Origin: Mermis nigrescens
Lineage: Eukaryota; Nematoda; Enoplea; Mermithida; Mermithidae
Length of the DNA stretch: 64,000 nt
Assembly (NCBI GenBank): GCA_036768485.1
Contig: JAVLUZ010000169.1
Coordinates: 536,005-600,004, forward strand
Direction: 5' to 3'
Made by a program: the position numbers and the translations under genes
Shown: positions 31,382 to 43,558 of the stretch, piece by piece
Layout: each line of letters begins with the position of its first letter
Position numbering within the stretch: position 1 is the stretch's first letter
Notes under the pieces: generated by a model
What the model saw: the letters and a program-made list of their open reading frames with translations, nothing else
The model's database searches: none
What the model was told of the DNA's origin: nothing

Positions 31382-31789
31382 ATGGGTTGAACGTTTTGAA
31401 AATTTATTTAGTTTGTTTTTTCGAATGTATCGAGTTGCCAAAGCGTAGATTGCTTTCGTAAATCTTTCTGTTTTTACCAGTTTAACGCAAGATTTTTTTC
31501 AAGATTTTCCTTCAAATATGTTTTATCTCATTTTTTACGATAATTTTTGCCTCGCAAATATTTAAGCGAATAAATCATTAATTTTATTGTTAGTATTATT
31601 GATTTATTTTTATTCTTTCATTTTCTAAAATTTTGCCAATGGAAATTATTTAAGTCGATTTATTGTTTTTATTCTGCTATAAGTTTAGTTGTTTAGTGAA
31701 TCTTTTGTTCGGCTTTCGTTTTTCAAATCTACTCCCACCGGTTTTGTCTTTTTCAAATTTTTTCAAACTTTTTCTCTTTTTCTTTGTCA

Positions 31790-32320
31790 ATTTTTTCTTC
31801 TTTTCTTTTTCTTTTTCTTTTCTCTTTTTCCTTTTTTTACTTTCTTATCTTTTTTTCTTTTTCTTTTTTGTCTCTTTTTCTTTCTCTTTTCTTTTTCTTT
31901 TTTTTCTTTCTATTTTTCTTTTTTTCTTTATCTTTTTTTCTTTTTCTTTTCTCTTTTTTCTTTTTTTACTTTCTTATCTTTTTTCTTTTTCTTTTTTTGT
32001 CTCTTTTTCTTTCTCTTTTCTTTTTCTTTTTCTTTTTTCTTTTTTTAATTTTTTCTTTATCTTTTTTTCTTTTTTCTTTTCTCTTTTTCCTTTTTTTACT
32101 TTCTTATCTGTTTTTTTCTTTTTCATTTTTTGTCTCTTTTTCTTTCTCTTTTCTTTTTCTTTTTTTCTTTTTCAATTTTTTTTTCTTTTTTTATTTTTGT
32201 TTTTCTTTTCTCTTTTTCCTTTTTTTACTTTCTTATCTTTTTTTCTTTTTCTTTTTTTGTCTCTCTTTCTTTCTCTTTTCTTTTTATTTTTCTTTTTTCT
32301 TTTTCTTTTTCTTTTTTTAG
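31790..32320 (+). repeat. Homopyrimidine (T/C) tract, about 130-bp higher-order unit
   Basis: About 530 bp almost wholly T and C on the + strand. TTTTTTTACTTTCTTATC recurs at about 31829, 31960, 32090 and 32220, giving a 130-bp period of about four units. Overlapping Phe/Ser/Leu-rich frames (31663-32339) are artefacts. Such tracts can form triplex DNA and slow polymerases. Confidence 0.9.
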
Positions 32321-33023
32321 CAACATAGTTCCTCTTTGATGACCTCGCCTGTTTATATTTTTCACGTTTTTTTGTGTATTTATTCTGTATAACTCCTGCT
32401 TACTTCTCTCGTCGTACTTGAACTCTTGCGCCTCGTAAAACCCGTAATTTCTCATAATATAAATTTGTGTGCTTTTTATGTACATGTGTAAATACATACA
32501 TGTTTATACGTTTTGTTTCTTTTATACTAACAGCATGCCTTATTTATTTACCTTTTATTTATTTATTTATTTATTTATTTATCTTTTCATATTGATGACT
32601 TTCTGTTTTTATTTATTTTTTTCAGTAATATTTTTTTCCGTTTGACTACGGTTTAAATTAGTCTTATTCTTTTGACTCCTTTTTACATTTTCACACGCTA
32701 TGTTGATTTATTTGCTATAATTTTTCATGAAAATTCGATTAATTTTCGTAATAATTCTCGGATTTTCTTTCTGCGCAAAAAATGCAATACTTTTACATAC
32801 TTGCGTGATAACTTTTTACATCATTAGCGAACATTTATAACGGGAAATTCTTTTAAATTTTAGTTTAAACTTCGCCCCTGTCCGGCAATTAAAGAATTTA
32901 AAAGTTAACTCAGATCACAGATGTTAGATTCAAAATTCGGAAGAAAATAGTAAAAAAATTGAATTATATGATCGAAATTCCAATTAAATCATTGTTTACT
33001 GTCAAATAAACAATGGTCCGTTT

Positions 33024-33473
33024 CACTGTTTCTTTTTACGTATTCGGCAAAGATTTTTCCCGATGTACAAAGACTTTGCGAGGCCGTCTTTGTACATGTA
33101 CAAAGATTTTTAAGAAGACCAAAATTGCAAAGAAAGTCTGGAATCCGAAAAAATTTTCGGCGCTTCGCGCCGCAATGAGTAATCGTGTGTTCTATATATC
33201 TTTATAATGGCCGAAATTGCATTTTAAAAGGGAAAATGTCGAATTTTTTGGCGCTTCGCGCCGTTTTAAGACGATTCTTGCTGATTTTTGCCCTTCGAGT
33301 CCCGGAAATTAGCCAAGATACACTACCGAAGGTCGAAAAACCCTCTTTTACCACACTAAAATCGCTACTGTACCATGTTATAGTATACAAAAAATTGCAT
33401 GTACAAAATGTACAAAGACTTTCGGGGACCATCTTTGTACATGTACAAACGGACCTTGTACAAAAAAACACTG
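33024..33473 (-). mobile_element. TIR element, CAGCG-related family
   Basis: Left CACTGTTTCTTTTTACG and right TTGTACAAAAAAACACTG are inverted. The body holds TACAAAGA/TCTTTGTACATGTACAA phrases and two GGCGCTTCGCGCCG palindromes (near 33159 and 33249). In reverse it aligns with 16249-16680 (CGGCAAAGATTTTTCCCGAT). Confidence 0.6.
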
Positions 33474-33584
33474 GTTCCTTTTCCAAAACATTGATATATT
33501 TTAGGAATTTGAAAAATTTAAATTCAGCGAAAAACGACGTTATTATTTTTCTTTCCATTCATCTGGGGGATGTGCGCGTACATG

Positions 33585-34010
33585 ATCTTGGGGAGGTTTT
33601 TGGGGGTTTCAACCCCCCCAGAAAATTTTTTACCCCCACCTCACAAATTCGCGATTTTCCTGAAACATCCAAAAAGTTCGTATAAAAGGTGCCCTTTTAA
33701 GTGTTTTTCGTTATCTGTTTTCTCAAAAGTGTATAATTTTCGGCAGTTTGCGCCATACGCTCCTTTTTTGACTATAAATATGCTCAATTTAAATCGAATT
33801 TTCTGATTTTTTCTCAGAATTTTTGTGTTTTTTTTGCTTTAGAAAGGTAATGGTGAGGTTTTTTTCACTTTTATCGAATTTTTTTTCAAAAATTTTTGTT
33901 CCAAGTTTTTTTTCATCGTCAGAAACGCACAAAAACAAGTTTTTGGCGCGTATTTACTCTTTTTAAGCGCAAAATTGTACCTTCCCCAGAATTCTTATGC
34001 TGTGCATGTC
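33585..34010 (+). mobile_element. MITE family D copy
   Basis: Left TACATGATCTTGGGGAGG, right CCCCAGAATTC, then ATGCTGTGCATGT. The body has CAACCCCCCCAGAAAATTTT and a decayed central palindrome TTCGGCAGTTTGCGCC. It sits directly left of the TA run. Confidence 0.6.
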
Positions 34011-34047
34011 TGGACGCAAGGATTCCTCACCTTTAAGTCGGTCGTCG

Positions 34048-34830
<783 letters not shown>

Positions 34831-35525
34831 GGCTTGGGGGAGGGGTGCTGCATACTCCCCCAGAAACCAAAATACCCCCTAGAATTCAAGTTTCTGAATT
34901 TTTTTTCGTTTTTTCCGCAATTTTTTGATGATAATGGATAGTGGTCGACATACATAAGGGGGGGGGTGAGCGGGGTGTGGGTATTACCCCCACCTCAGAG
35001 TACGAGACTTGAACCACTGTCTGACAATTTGGAGCCATCAGATATTTTCTGCAATGATTTTTGCCTACAAAAGCAGCAAAGATGTTAAAAATGTTTCGGC
35101 GCTTCGCGCCGACTATTAATTTCTGTTCTGCTTACCCATAAAATACCTAGAATGAAGTTGAAATGATCTGAAAAGTCGATATGTTTGATGAATTCTTATA
35201 TTTTCTACTTACAAAAGTGACGAAACAAGGCAGAATGGGACAAAAGGTAGTTAAAAATGCAGTTTTTCTTATTAAAACATGCTATATAGGATGTTTTTGC
35301 CTTTTTTCATGTTTGACCCGCAAAAAAGGCTGGAACTACAAATTAAGTTGTCTCAAATTTTGGAATTTCACCCCTCCCTGAACTTTCGACCTTGGGAAAC
35401 TTTGGTGCATGATAAGAAACGTTGAAAAATGGTGTGTTTTCGCCATACTACGATTTTTAAGATCACTTTTTTTCACCTTTGAAAAATCTTGCACCCCCCG
35501 GAATTTTCGTGCTACCCACCTCTGC
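34831..35525 (-). mobile_element. MITE family A split by an unclassified G-rich insertion
   Basis: 34845-34945 is the first half of a reverse family A copy (GAAACCAAAATACCCC to TGATAATGGATAGTGG). 35400-35523 is its second half (GATAAGAAACGTTGAAAAAT to CGTGCTACCCACC). Between them, about 34950-35395 holds a separate sequence with GGGGGGGGGTGAGC near its left, CACCCCTCCC near its right and TTTCGGCGCTTCGCGCCG at 35093-35110. Confidence 0.45.
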
Positions 35526-35878
35526 CTATAACCTACTGAGTAAAATAAAGTTTTATATTTATATTTTTGGCGAAAATTAGGCAACACCTGGCGGGTCATA
35601 AATGGTTAGGAATCGAAAACTTTCCAAACACACTTGCTTCGAGCCACTTCCGTATAGTAAATTACTGTAGCTGTTGTGTTTTCTAACGTCAACTGCTTTT
35701 TTGAGATTACTGTAGCTGAATAGGCGTAAAGTTATTTCGACGAATACCTCAAGTTCTATTTTTTCACTAAAATTGAAGCTTTTTCCTAACTTTCGATCAT
35801 GTTCATGTTGGGCATGCCTTATTGAGCGGTCAGATCTGACACCGCGAAGAAGGGTCGACTGCAGGCATCCCAAGTATA

Positions 35879-36482
35879 CATGATCTTGAGGGTTTGGAGT
35901 GGGGTGGGGGGTTTCAACCACACCTGGGCGTGGGGGGGTGGGTTTGGGGGTATGCAACCCCCAGAAACCAAAATACCCCCACAAATCAAAATACCCCCAG
36001 AATTCAATTTTTGAAATTTTTTCCGTTTTTTTCGCAATTTTTTGATGTCAATGGATAGTGCTTGACGAGAAACGTCGAAAAATGGTGTTTTTCGACATAC
36101 CACCATTTTTAAGGCTATTTTTCGACCTTCAAAAAATCTTGCACCCCCCAGAATTTTCTTGCTGCCCGCGTATGGTTTCAACCCATCGTCCAGAAAAGTT
36201 TTCACTCCCCATAGAATTCGCGATTTTTCTAAAATTTCCTGAAAATTCGCAGAAAAGTTGCTTTTTTATGCGTTTTTAGCTACCAATTTGCTGAAAAGAG
36301 TCAAGTTTTCGGCACTTCGCGCCATATACTCTTGTTCTGACTATATTTTGTTCAATTTATTCGACTGCTTTTCATTTTTTTGAAATTTTTTGTGTTTTTA
36401 TGACTTACCATTTTCGGGCCTAAACAATGCTTTAAAATTTCTCACCTCCCCCTTCTCCCCGGAATCCGCATGCTGTGCATGT
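35879..36482 (+). mobile_element. MITE family D copy split by a family A insertion
   Basis: Left ACATGATCTTGAGGG, right CCGCATGCTGTGCATGT, with central TTTTCGGCACTTCGCGCC at 36307-36324. Interrupted at 35920-36174 by a family A element with a clean target duplication. Confidence 0.6.
35920..36174 (-). mobile_element. MITE family A, perfect 9-bp TSD, inside family D
   Basis: Ends ACACCTGGGCG and CTGCCCGCGTATG, flanked by the perfect 9-bp duplication GTTTCAACC (35911-35919, 36175-36183). 255 bp. It dates family A activity after family D insertion at this site. Confidence 0.85.
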
Positions 36483-36689
36483 CTGTTCCCAATCATCCTT
36501 CTAATGCCGACTATCCTTGTCTGCAAGGCGAATATTTTTTCACCTCCCTTCGACGTTTATTTTATGGCCGAAATTTGCCTTCTTTGGTCATTTTTTCGGC
36601 GTTTTCTTACCATTTGCGACTGAGCGTAGTCCGGAGAGTTTGAACCGTCGCTTGCAGATATGTAAGATGGTCGCTTGGTTGGCGTCACG

Positions 36690-37028
36690 CATGGGCGTAG
36701 GCTTTTTTGGGGGGGCGGCCGCCCCCCCTCTTAGCCCAAAAATTATTTTGAAAAGGTAAAGAAATGTATGAAAATTGGCATCTTTTCATTGAAAAATCTC
36801 AAAATTTTTGGCGCTTCGCGCCGCAGAATCGTTATTTTCGCTAATTCAGACCCAGGCGCGGCCGAAAAAAACGTCATTTTACTTAGCTTATCGAGAGAAA
36901 ATAAAATTTTTTGGGCAAAATTGAATTTATGCACTTCGTTTGGTGCCCCGGCTAACATATCCCGAAATATAGGTCCACCAATTTTGGACCCCCGCCCCCC
37001 CCCTCAAAAAATCCTGCCTACGCCCCTG
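36690..37028. mobile_element. hAT-type MITE family C copy
   Basis: Ends CATGGGCGTAGG and CCTACGCCCCTG. Flanks GCGTCACG and GCTTGACG match at 6 of 8. G-run and C-run shoulders (TTGGGGGGGCGGCCGCCCCC; CCCGCCCCCCCCC) surround a body with GGCGCTTCGCGCCG at 36809-36822. Related to 8450-8853. Confidence 0.7.
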
Positions 37029-37550
37029 GCTTGACGTATATACTACATACATATGTATCTAATTGTTTAGTTTTTAATTGAAAATTTTGTTGAAAATATT
37101 TTCTCCTGTCTGACGATCGGGTTAATTAATTTTCGCATGTCGTCCGGTTTATATGTTCAACTTGAAACGTATTTTGACGGGTTTAACCGTCGAACGATCG
37201 TTTTCCGGTAATTGGTTTACTTTCGTGCTTTATCGCATGATCGGCTGGAAGCATATTGCATAACTCCTGTCGTCTAATGTAAAGAAGTATACTGTAGAAG
37301 CGTATAACATCTTTCTTACGGGCTTTAACATATATCGAGGAATACTCGCAAGTTTGTTTCCGTTGCAACCATTTCAATAATTATTTATGTACCCATTAAT
37401 TAATTGTTTAGCTAATATTTTATGTTAGTCATTATCCTTGGTTTTCAATATTTGATAATTAATTGAATTTTTTACTTAAGTAGGTATTCTTTTGCTTTCG
37501 TGACGCGTCATCATCTGACAAATTTTTGATTACTTCATTTTTTTCAACAG

Positions 37551-37851
37551 ACCGCGCTCGGCGACGACGCGTGATAGCCGCCGGCGGCGCCGCCGCTTTG
37601 GATTTCTATTCGTCGATAAAGCGTCGGCGTCGCGGCGGCGGCGGCGACGCGGGCGTCGACGACGCGACGCGATTGATAAAGTCGAAAAATTCGCTAGAAA
37701 TGTTGAAACAGCTGCGCCAAATGCGACGCGATAAAATGACGCGCGACGACGAACCGACGACGTCGCGCGAGGCGATGTCGCGCGACGCTAACAAATCGCC
37801 GCCGGAAAAAAACGCCGACGACGCGACGCGCCGGGCGCATTCAATTGAGAG
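37551..37851 (+). CDS. SMARCAD1: SMARCAD1-type exon 4: Arg/Gly- and acid-rich tail
   Basis: Residues about 202-301. After acceptor TTTTCAACAG two bases complete Asp. The frame reads DRARRRRVIAAGGAAALDF, then IKRRRRGGGGDAG (an RGG-like basic patch), then NSLEMLKQLRQMRRDKMTRD (a likely short amphipathic helix) and a polar tail ending AHSIER in phase 2 (GAGAG|GTATTG). The exon is very GC- and CpG-rich (CGACGACGCG runs) against AT-rich introns. The frame stays open past the donor to about 37891, so a later donor (TTTAG|GTATAA) is possible, but only the one chosen keeps phase with exon 5. Confidence 0.75.
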
Positions 37852-38393
37852 GTATTGCTCGCGTACACCTTTAGGTATAATATTTCGATAAAACATATTT
37901 CGGACGGTTTGATTAATTTATCATTCGGTACTCGCCCATCTGTTTTATTCTGACTACAGTACATCGTGTTCTATACAGTAGAAATCAAGCTATGACTAAT
38001 ATATGTTTCATTTTACAACAAATTCTCGATTAAGGCAGTGTAAAGTTGTTTACAAGAAGTGTAAAGTAGACTGTTTTTGGTCTTTTTGTTGCCTGTTGCC
38101 TTACATGTAGTATCAGGAACTGCAACTGCTTCGTATGTCTTTGTTTGTTCTTCATCAATCATTAGATGCGCTTCACGTGCTGTATCTTACTGTATCTCAA
38201 TATTTGACGTCACTACCGTGTGTTTTCTTGTCGGGGTGTTTGTACCCCTAGAATATCTACTGACCCCGCAACGTGGTGTCGACGAACCCCCAAAATTGTC
38301 GATTTTCATGGAAAATTTGCTGCCGAAAGCGTTTTTAACTAACTATTGATTCGGCAGTGTCAAATTTTCGTCGGTCCATGCAATATGTATAAA

Positions 38394-38586
38394 CAGGGGC
38401 GGTTTTAGGGGGGGGGGCGGGGGGGGCGGCCGCACCCCCATTGGCTCAAAAAATGCCCAAAATTAAGGATTTTTGAGCGATTTTTAGCGATTTTCGGGTA
38501 AAAAGGGCTAATTTTTCCGCCCAAGTCAGGGTTCCGCCCCCCTTAGGGTACCGCCCCCCCTTAGGAAAATCCTAGATCCGCCACTG
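38394..38586 (+). mobile_element. hAT-type MITE family E, perfect 8-bp TSD
   Basis: Ends CAGGGGCGGTTTTAGG and CTAGATCCGCCACTG, flanked by the perfect duplication TGTATAAA (38386-38393, 38587-38594). The body has GGATTTTTGAGCGATTTTTA and GGGTACCGCCCCCCC. CAGnGGCGGATCCAGG-type ends are typical of animal hAT elements (established knowledge). Confidence 0.9.
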
Positions 38587-38718
38587 TGTATAAATACACT
38601 TTAAAATTACTCGATTTTTAAATTTTTATGTAATTATTCAAGCAAATTCCAAACCATCGAAAAATGGTGTTATCTGTTGTTTTTTTGCACAAAAAAGCAT
38701 TTTTCTTTAATTTCATAG

Positions 38719-38988
38719 GTTCGACCGTAGGTGGGCGGCACCTGAATTCTAAGGCAGTTGTCTAACAATTTTCAAAGGTCAAAACCGTAGCCTTAAAAAG
38801 TGGTGTAATTGCGAAAAAGTACTATTTTTCAACGTTTCGCATCGAGCACCAATTATTGGCATCAAAGAATTACGAAAAAAACAAAAAATGTCAAAAATTG
38901 AATTCTGGGGGGAGGTATTTTGGTTTCTGGGGGTACATTGGTTTTTCGGGGGTACATACCCCGAACCCCCACGCCCAGGTGTAGTTCT
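38719..38988 (+). mobile_element. MITE family A copy
   Basis: Begins GTAGGTGGGCGGCACC and ends CACGCCCAGGTGTA. An extra GGTTTTTCGGGGGTACAT repeat lies near its right end. Flanks GTTCGAC and GTTCTGAC are similar but not identical. Confidence 0.65.
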
Positions 38989-39045
38989 GACCCGCCGAAC
39001 GTTCAAGCTATCATATGTACATTTAAGGGACACTACTTGAAGTAT

Positions 39046-39218
39046 CAGGCACGTATCTCTGGGGGAAATGGGGGGGGTTTGGCCCCCCAAAATTCAGAAA
39101 AATCGGAAAAATAGGACTTATCAAACGTTATTTTGTGCTTTTTTGGTCTTTTTGAGCTTAGTCCCCTTCAAAAATTGGTGTTGATTACCCAAAAATACGA
39201 CGGCCAGCTATGTGCCTG
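39046..39218 (-). mobile_element. hAT-type MITE family B copy
   Basis: Ends CAGGCACGTATCTC and GCTATGTGCCTG. Flanks TGAAGTAT and GGAGGTAT match at 6 of 8. Body as in other copies (AAACGTTATTTTGTGCT). Confidence 0.7.
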
Positions 39219-39606
39219 GGAGGTATGGGCGGGCATATTCTTAATTGTGACGTCATAATGCACTGAAATGAAAAATTTTGGTTTACAATGCACTACACAA
39301 TATTCAGTTTAAACCGGGTAATCAAGCCAGACTCCATGCGGTAAGATACTTTGGTTTTGACGAGCTAAAGTACTGTATTAAGTTTAGAACCTATACGTCT
39401 CTCTGAACCTACACCCTCAACACATAATTTGATTCGAATTTCCCACTTTGACTATCCTACGTTTACACTTTTACAGAAAGTAAATGACACTTTACAAAAC
39501 GCGGCATTGCTGCGATTTTATTTGATGAAAAAATGGAACCCTTCCAAAACTTAATAGTTTCGTACAATTCGTCGCTCTAGTCTTTCCAAAATCGTTCCAT
39601 CTGCAG

Positions 39607-40108
39607 ACAATTGACCCCCGGCAGCCCTACAGTAACCCACTCTTTGTCGCCCCGTCAAATAAACGGCGTTGATTCGAAAAATCGAACGACTGGTAGCGCC
39701 TTGCACGAAGGTTCTCCGATCGTAACAAATCGAAAACGACTTGTATTAGAATCCGACTCGTCCGACGACGACGAGGCGGCGTCTCGTTCGCCCTCGAAAC
39801 ATCAAAATACGGGTGTAAGCGAAAATAACGCTAAAGACGGCGCGCGAGGCGCAAAATCGATTGATGACGGCGACGAAAGCGCCCGGTCGGTCGAAAGCTC
39901 ATCCAGCAGCAGTAGCGGCGACCAATCGGACGAAGAGGGGGCGGGGCTCGGCAAATCGATCAAAGGACGCCGACAGGTTTTAATTTCGTCCGAGGAGGAG
40001 GAGCCTAATGACGATAAAGCGAAGGAGGCGGAGTTGGCGAAGGGCGTGGCCGAAAATCTTGGGAAGCGGAGCAAGAAACCCAGAAAATTGGACCCTGACG
40101 ACATTCAG
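39607..40108 (+). CDS. SMARCAD1: SMARCAD1-type exon 5: Ser/Asp/Glu-rich tail
   Basis: Residues about 302-469, the largest exon (502 bp). Acceptor CTGCAG gives an Arg codon with exon 4, then QLTPGSPTVTHSLSPRQ. Two matching modules follow: KRLVLESDSSDDDEAASRS and RRQVLISSEEEEPNDD, each a basic-hydrophobic lead into an acidic serine cluster (CK2-type). Between them is a poly-Ser stretch (VESSSSSSSGDQSDEE). It ends GKRSKKPRKLDPDDIQ, another basic nuclear-localisation candidate, at donor TTCAG|GTGCGA in phase 0. Disordered acidic N-tails with such clusters are known in SMARCAD1 proteins, and the repeated module resembles a small acidic recognition motif. The exon is GC-rich. Confidence 0.8.
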
Positions 40109-40322
40109 GTGCGAGTCTGGTTTTTTGACTACAGTAAGACGGTCTTTGAGTGAATGCCGTTTTCCGAATTATCGCGATGGATTCATATTGGTATTCCCTA
40201 AACAAACTTAATCGGTTGTTGCGGTTCGTTTGGTTTTACTGGCCGCTTATTCAACTATTGCGCCTCATAATGGTTTACCGTATTTGGCCGAGTTTATCGC
40301 GGATGGCTTTGCGGATCCTCAC

Positions 40323-40536
40323 CATAGGTGGGCGGCACCAAAGGTCTGGGGGTGCAAGATTTTTTTAAACGTCAAAAAATGACCTCAAAAATTGTGGTAT
40401 GGCGAAAAAACACCGTTTTTTCAACGTTTCTCATCATGTGCTATCCATCAGCATCGAAAACTTGCAAAAATTGAATTCTGGGGGGGTATTGTGGTTTCTA
40501 AGGGGGTTGCATACCCCAACCCCCACGCCCAGGTTT
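40323..40536 (+). mobile_element. MITE family A, perfect 9-bp TSD
   Basis: Ends CATAGGTGGGCGGCACC and CGCCCAGGTTT, flanked by the perfect 9-bp duplication GATCCTCAC (40314-40322, 40537-40545). 214 bp. Confidence 0.85.
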
Positions 40537-40779
40537 GATCCTCACCCCACCCAATGTCTTTGGGTATAAATATGCATTAATCGTGAAATTACCCCTTTTC
40601 TGTCATTTTTGAGCAAAACTTGAAGGCCACTTACCGTCCTGAATCAAATCTATCCCCATGAAACTTTTAGTCGTTGGACTCACGATTGGTTTCTTTATTA
40701 TGTGCACAGGTTTAACGCAGAATTATATATTTAGTCGTTGATTTGATTGGTTTCTACTATATTTTATTTAAAATTTAAA

Positions 40780-40958
40780 CTACTCGCCACGAACGTTTAC
40801 GCTTTAATAAGCTTCTAGAGCTTGTTAGGGTTATATTTTAACATGTCGGTCCTGCATATTTCCGCCCACGCACGACCAACGTGTTAAACATATAAGCCTT
40901 AATAAGCTCTATCATCCTGTGGAGCATATTAAAAGGTAAACATTCGTGGCGAGCACTG
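40780..40958. mobile_element. Palindromic element family F, short form
   Basis: CTACTCGCCACGAACGTTTA faces AAACATTCGTGGCGAGCACT. The inner CAACGTGTTAAACATATAAG region pairs with the TTATATTTTAACATGTCGG region. Sister of 26390-26567, more diverged on its left arm. Confidence 0.7.
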
Positions 40959-42127
40959 TACACATGTATTTTCCGCTTACTTATTTACTTCTTTATTCAT
41001 TTACTTATTTTTTATTTATTATTTTTATTTGATATTTATATAGGTATTTTTTCACTTATTTATTTTTCGTTTTATTTATTTACCTTATGTACTTATCTTT
41101 TATTTATGCAGTATTTGTTTATTAGTTTATAACTTTGTTTATTAATTTCTTTATTGGTTTACTTATTCATTTATTTTTGCAATTCATTTATTTGTGCAGA
41201 AAATTGATCTATTTATTTATATGTTATTTATGACTCTTTTTTATTTATTGGATTTTTCATTTTATATATGTATTTTATTTGCTTATTCTAATAATTTATT
41301 CGGATTTTAATTTCTTTAGTGATTTATCTATCTGTTGTTATAAATCGATGAATATATTAAAAAGGATTGCGAATCTTATATTAAATTATCTTCATGCAAT
41401 CGATCATTTACCTATTAATTTATGAATTTATTTATTTATTTTTGTGTCGTTATTTGTTATTATTTTATTTTTTATAACTTAACGCGATTTTTCATTAATG
41501 TCTTGATAATTTACACATTTATCTATTATTCGTTTATTGATTTATTTATTTGTAATATAGTTATTTTTAACTACGTACATATAGTATATTTTTCATTTAT
41601 GAATTCAGTCATTTATTTATTCATGAAAATAGTATATACATTTTAAATTTTTTAATTAATTTCTTCTTTATTTATTAAGTAGGAATAATTAATCCTTATA
41701 TTCATACGTATTTGTTTGTTTTTCTCATTCGCGTACTGATTGATTTGTTTTATCTATTTCATTTATTTATTATGTAATTAATTAATTTTTACATGGTTTT
41801 TGTTTATTTATTAATTAGATAATTATTTAATTATTGGATAAGTAATTTTATTATTTATTCATTCTTTTTAATATACATATTCACTGAATCACTAATAAAG
41901 CAATTTAATTTATCGACTCGTACATATGTATCTACAATATAATTTATTTATGTAACTTCGATTTTTTATTCATTGAATCAATCATGTACCCATTAATTAT
42001 ATATATTGGTGCGATTAATTTATTTCCTTATTTATATTATACTGGTTTTGCTTGTTTTATTTATTTGTATTTATTCATTCTTGTGTACTGATGTTTACAT
42101 ATTTTTTTTAATTGAATTATATATGTA

Positions 42128-42726
42128 CAGTGCTCGCCATGAAGCATGACGCACTTTAATAGTCAGTTTTATATTAGATGATGCATCGCGAGCGCCGCGT
42201 TTTGTCTATCATGCGCTATCATCTCTTTTTTATTATTATAGGATATTTATCTGTATCATGCCATTAATCTGGCGATGCGGACGGCACAATTCAGCTATTA
42301 ATAGCATCAACAAGAAGGAAGCGCGCATGTGAATGCCGGAAGCGCGCATGTGAACGCCGGAAGCGCGCACGTGAACGCCGGAAGCGCGCACGTGAACGCC
42401 GGAAGCTGCGCACGTGAACGCGGAAGCGCGCACGTGAACGCCGGAAGCGCGCACGTGCCTGAATAAAGAATGGCATTCACGTGCACGCACTCGCCTGAAT
42501 ATAGAACGGCATTCACGTGCGCGCTTCCAGCATTCACGTGCGCGCTTCCCTCTTGTTGGCGCTATTAATAGCTACAGATAAATATTAATAGCTATAGATA
42601 CAGATAAATATCGTATAATAATAAAAAAGAGATGATAGCGCATTATAGACGAAACGCGGCGCTTGCGACGCATCATCTAATATAAATCTGAGGATTATCG
42701 TGCGTAATGTTTCATGGCGAGCACTG
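42128..42726. mobile_element. Palindromic element family F, 599 bp, with expanded CACGTG core
   Basis: Ends CAGTGCTCGCCATGAAGCAT and TGTTTCATGGCGAGCACTG, flanked by TA. The outer arms pair as in 24022-24426. The apex has grown into about 240 bp of 21-bp units (GAAGCGCGCACGTGAACGCC plus G and the inverse CATTCACGTGCGCGCTTCCA). Arg/Ala-rich frames on the - strand are artefacts of this array. Confidence 0.85.
42310..42562. repeat. Inverted CACGTG minisatellite array in the apex
   Basis: About seven units in one orientation followed by units in the opposite orientation, each with a CACGTG E-box/G-box core. Same 21-mer as at 26972-27055. Confidence 0.8.
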
Positions 42727-43013
42727 TATATACATATTTATTAGTTCGCATAATATTTATAAATCAATTTGTTTTCTTATTCATTTATGTTGTGTAACTT
42801 GTTCAAGTAATTAATTTTTGATATTAATTTGTTTATTTATTTATTTATTCATTCGTTTACTTATTTACCATTATTTACCACTATTTACCGTAGAATTTTG
42901 TATAATCTAATTGCTAACATTCATCAAGTTTTGCCTTCTCAGCCATTCGGTGTAAAATTTTGAAATTTGTAATTTCATTTTTTTAGGAAACGGCTCAAAC
43001 TGTTCTTTTTTAG

Positions 43014-43136
43014 GAGAATACGGTCGACTTTTTCAATGGAGCTACGCAGGATGAATTGTCGTCGGTGCCCAGATGCTCAGCGCGAGTGGCCGAAATTTTA
43101 ATCTCACGTCGACCGTTCAAAACTTATTCCGCTTTG
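43014..43136 (+). CDS. SMARCAD1: SMARCAD1-type exon 6: family-specific helical segment
   Basis: Residues 470-510, 41 codons, phase 0 at both ends (TTTTTTAG acceptor, TTTG|GTGTGC donor). It reads ENTVDFFNGATQDELSSVPR, then CSARVAEILISRRPFKTYSAL. The pattern (hydrophobic helix, then a VPRCS turn, a second helix and RPF) resembles the segment that precedes the ATPase domain in SMARCAD1/Fun30 proteins, with a helix-hairpin-helix look. Together with exon 7 it distinguishes this subfamily from other SNF2 proteins. The donor GTGTGC is weak but is the only one that keeps the frame. Confidence 0.85.
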
Positions 43137-43558
43137 GTGTGCAATTTTTTATCCTTACTTTTTTTATTTTTATTTATTTTTTGTTGTTTTTTCTTATTTT
43201 TTTAATTTAATATTTGCTTTTTATTTATCTATTTATTTATTTACTTATCTATTTTCCCTTTATTTTCTTTCTTCTTTCTTGCTTCTTTCTCGTATTGATG
43301 ACTTCTTACTACATATTCCAACTTCCCATTAAAAGAATGGATGCTAATGGCGAATTTCTGATTTACAACATATACAATATATGCTAATCTGCGCGTTTAC
43401 ACCATTCATTTTCAAATTTTTATTCACTAATTTACCTGTTGGCCCGCGTCCAAATGACAATTTTGACTTTTGCTCGCACGCACTTAAGCTTAAAAGTGGC
43501 TCAAATATAGATTTAATCCGGTTTTGTGCGGCGGGAGGCTTCCTTTCGGCTTAATCTT

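Larger units (their letters stand above)
37852..39606 (+). other. Intron 4 (1.8 kb) contents
   Basis: Holds one family E, one family A and one family B MITE within 850 bp (38394-39218). The rest is AT-rich, with no exon seen. Confidence 0.5.
40109..43013 (+). other. Intron 5 (2.9 kb) contents
   Basis: Family A MITE, two palindromic family F elements and a long TTTATTTATT-type AT-rich tract (40960-42120; frames there are artefacts). 42730-43013 is plain AT-rich DNA with a discarded acceptor-like TTTTTTAG at 42979-42986, followed soon by an in-frame stop. Confidence 0.5.

Noticed and set aside
31663..32339. Phe/Ser/Leu-rich frames up to 221 codons
   Set aside because: All lie on the homopyrimidine tract, and all three frames stay open because the tract lacks purines for stop codons.
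42236..42537. Arg/Ala/Phe-repeat frames on the - strand
   Set aside because: They read through the 21-bp CACGTG array in several frames. 21 is a multiple of three, so repeats stay open by chance.
42979..43013. Earlier acceptor for exon 6 (TTTTTTAG at 42979-42986)
   Set aside because: The in-frame sequence reaches a stop before the conserved segment. The acceptor at 43013 joins exon 5 in phase 0.
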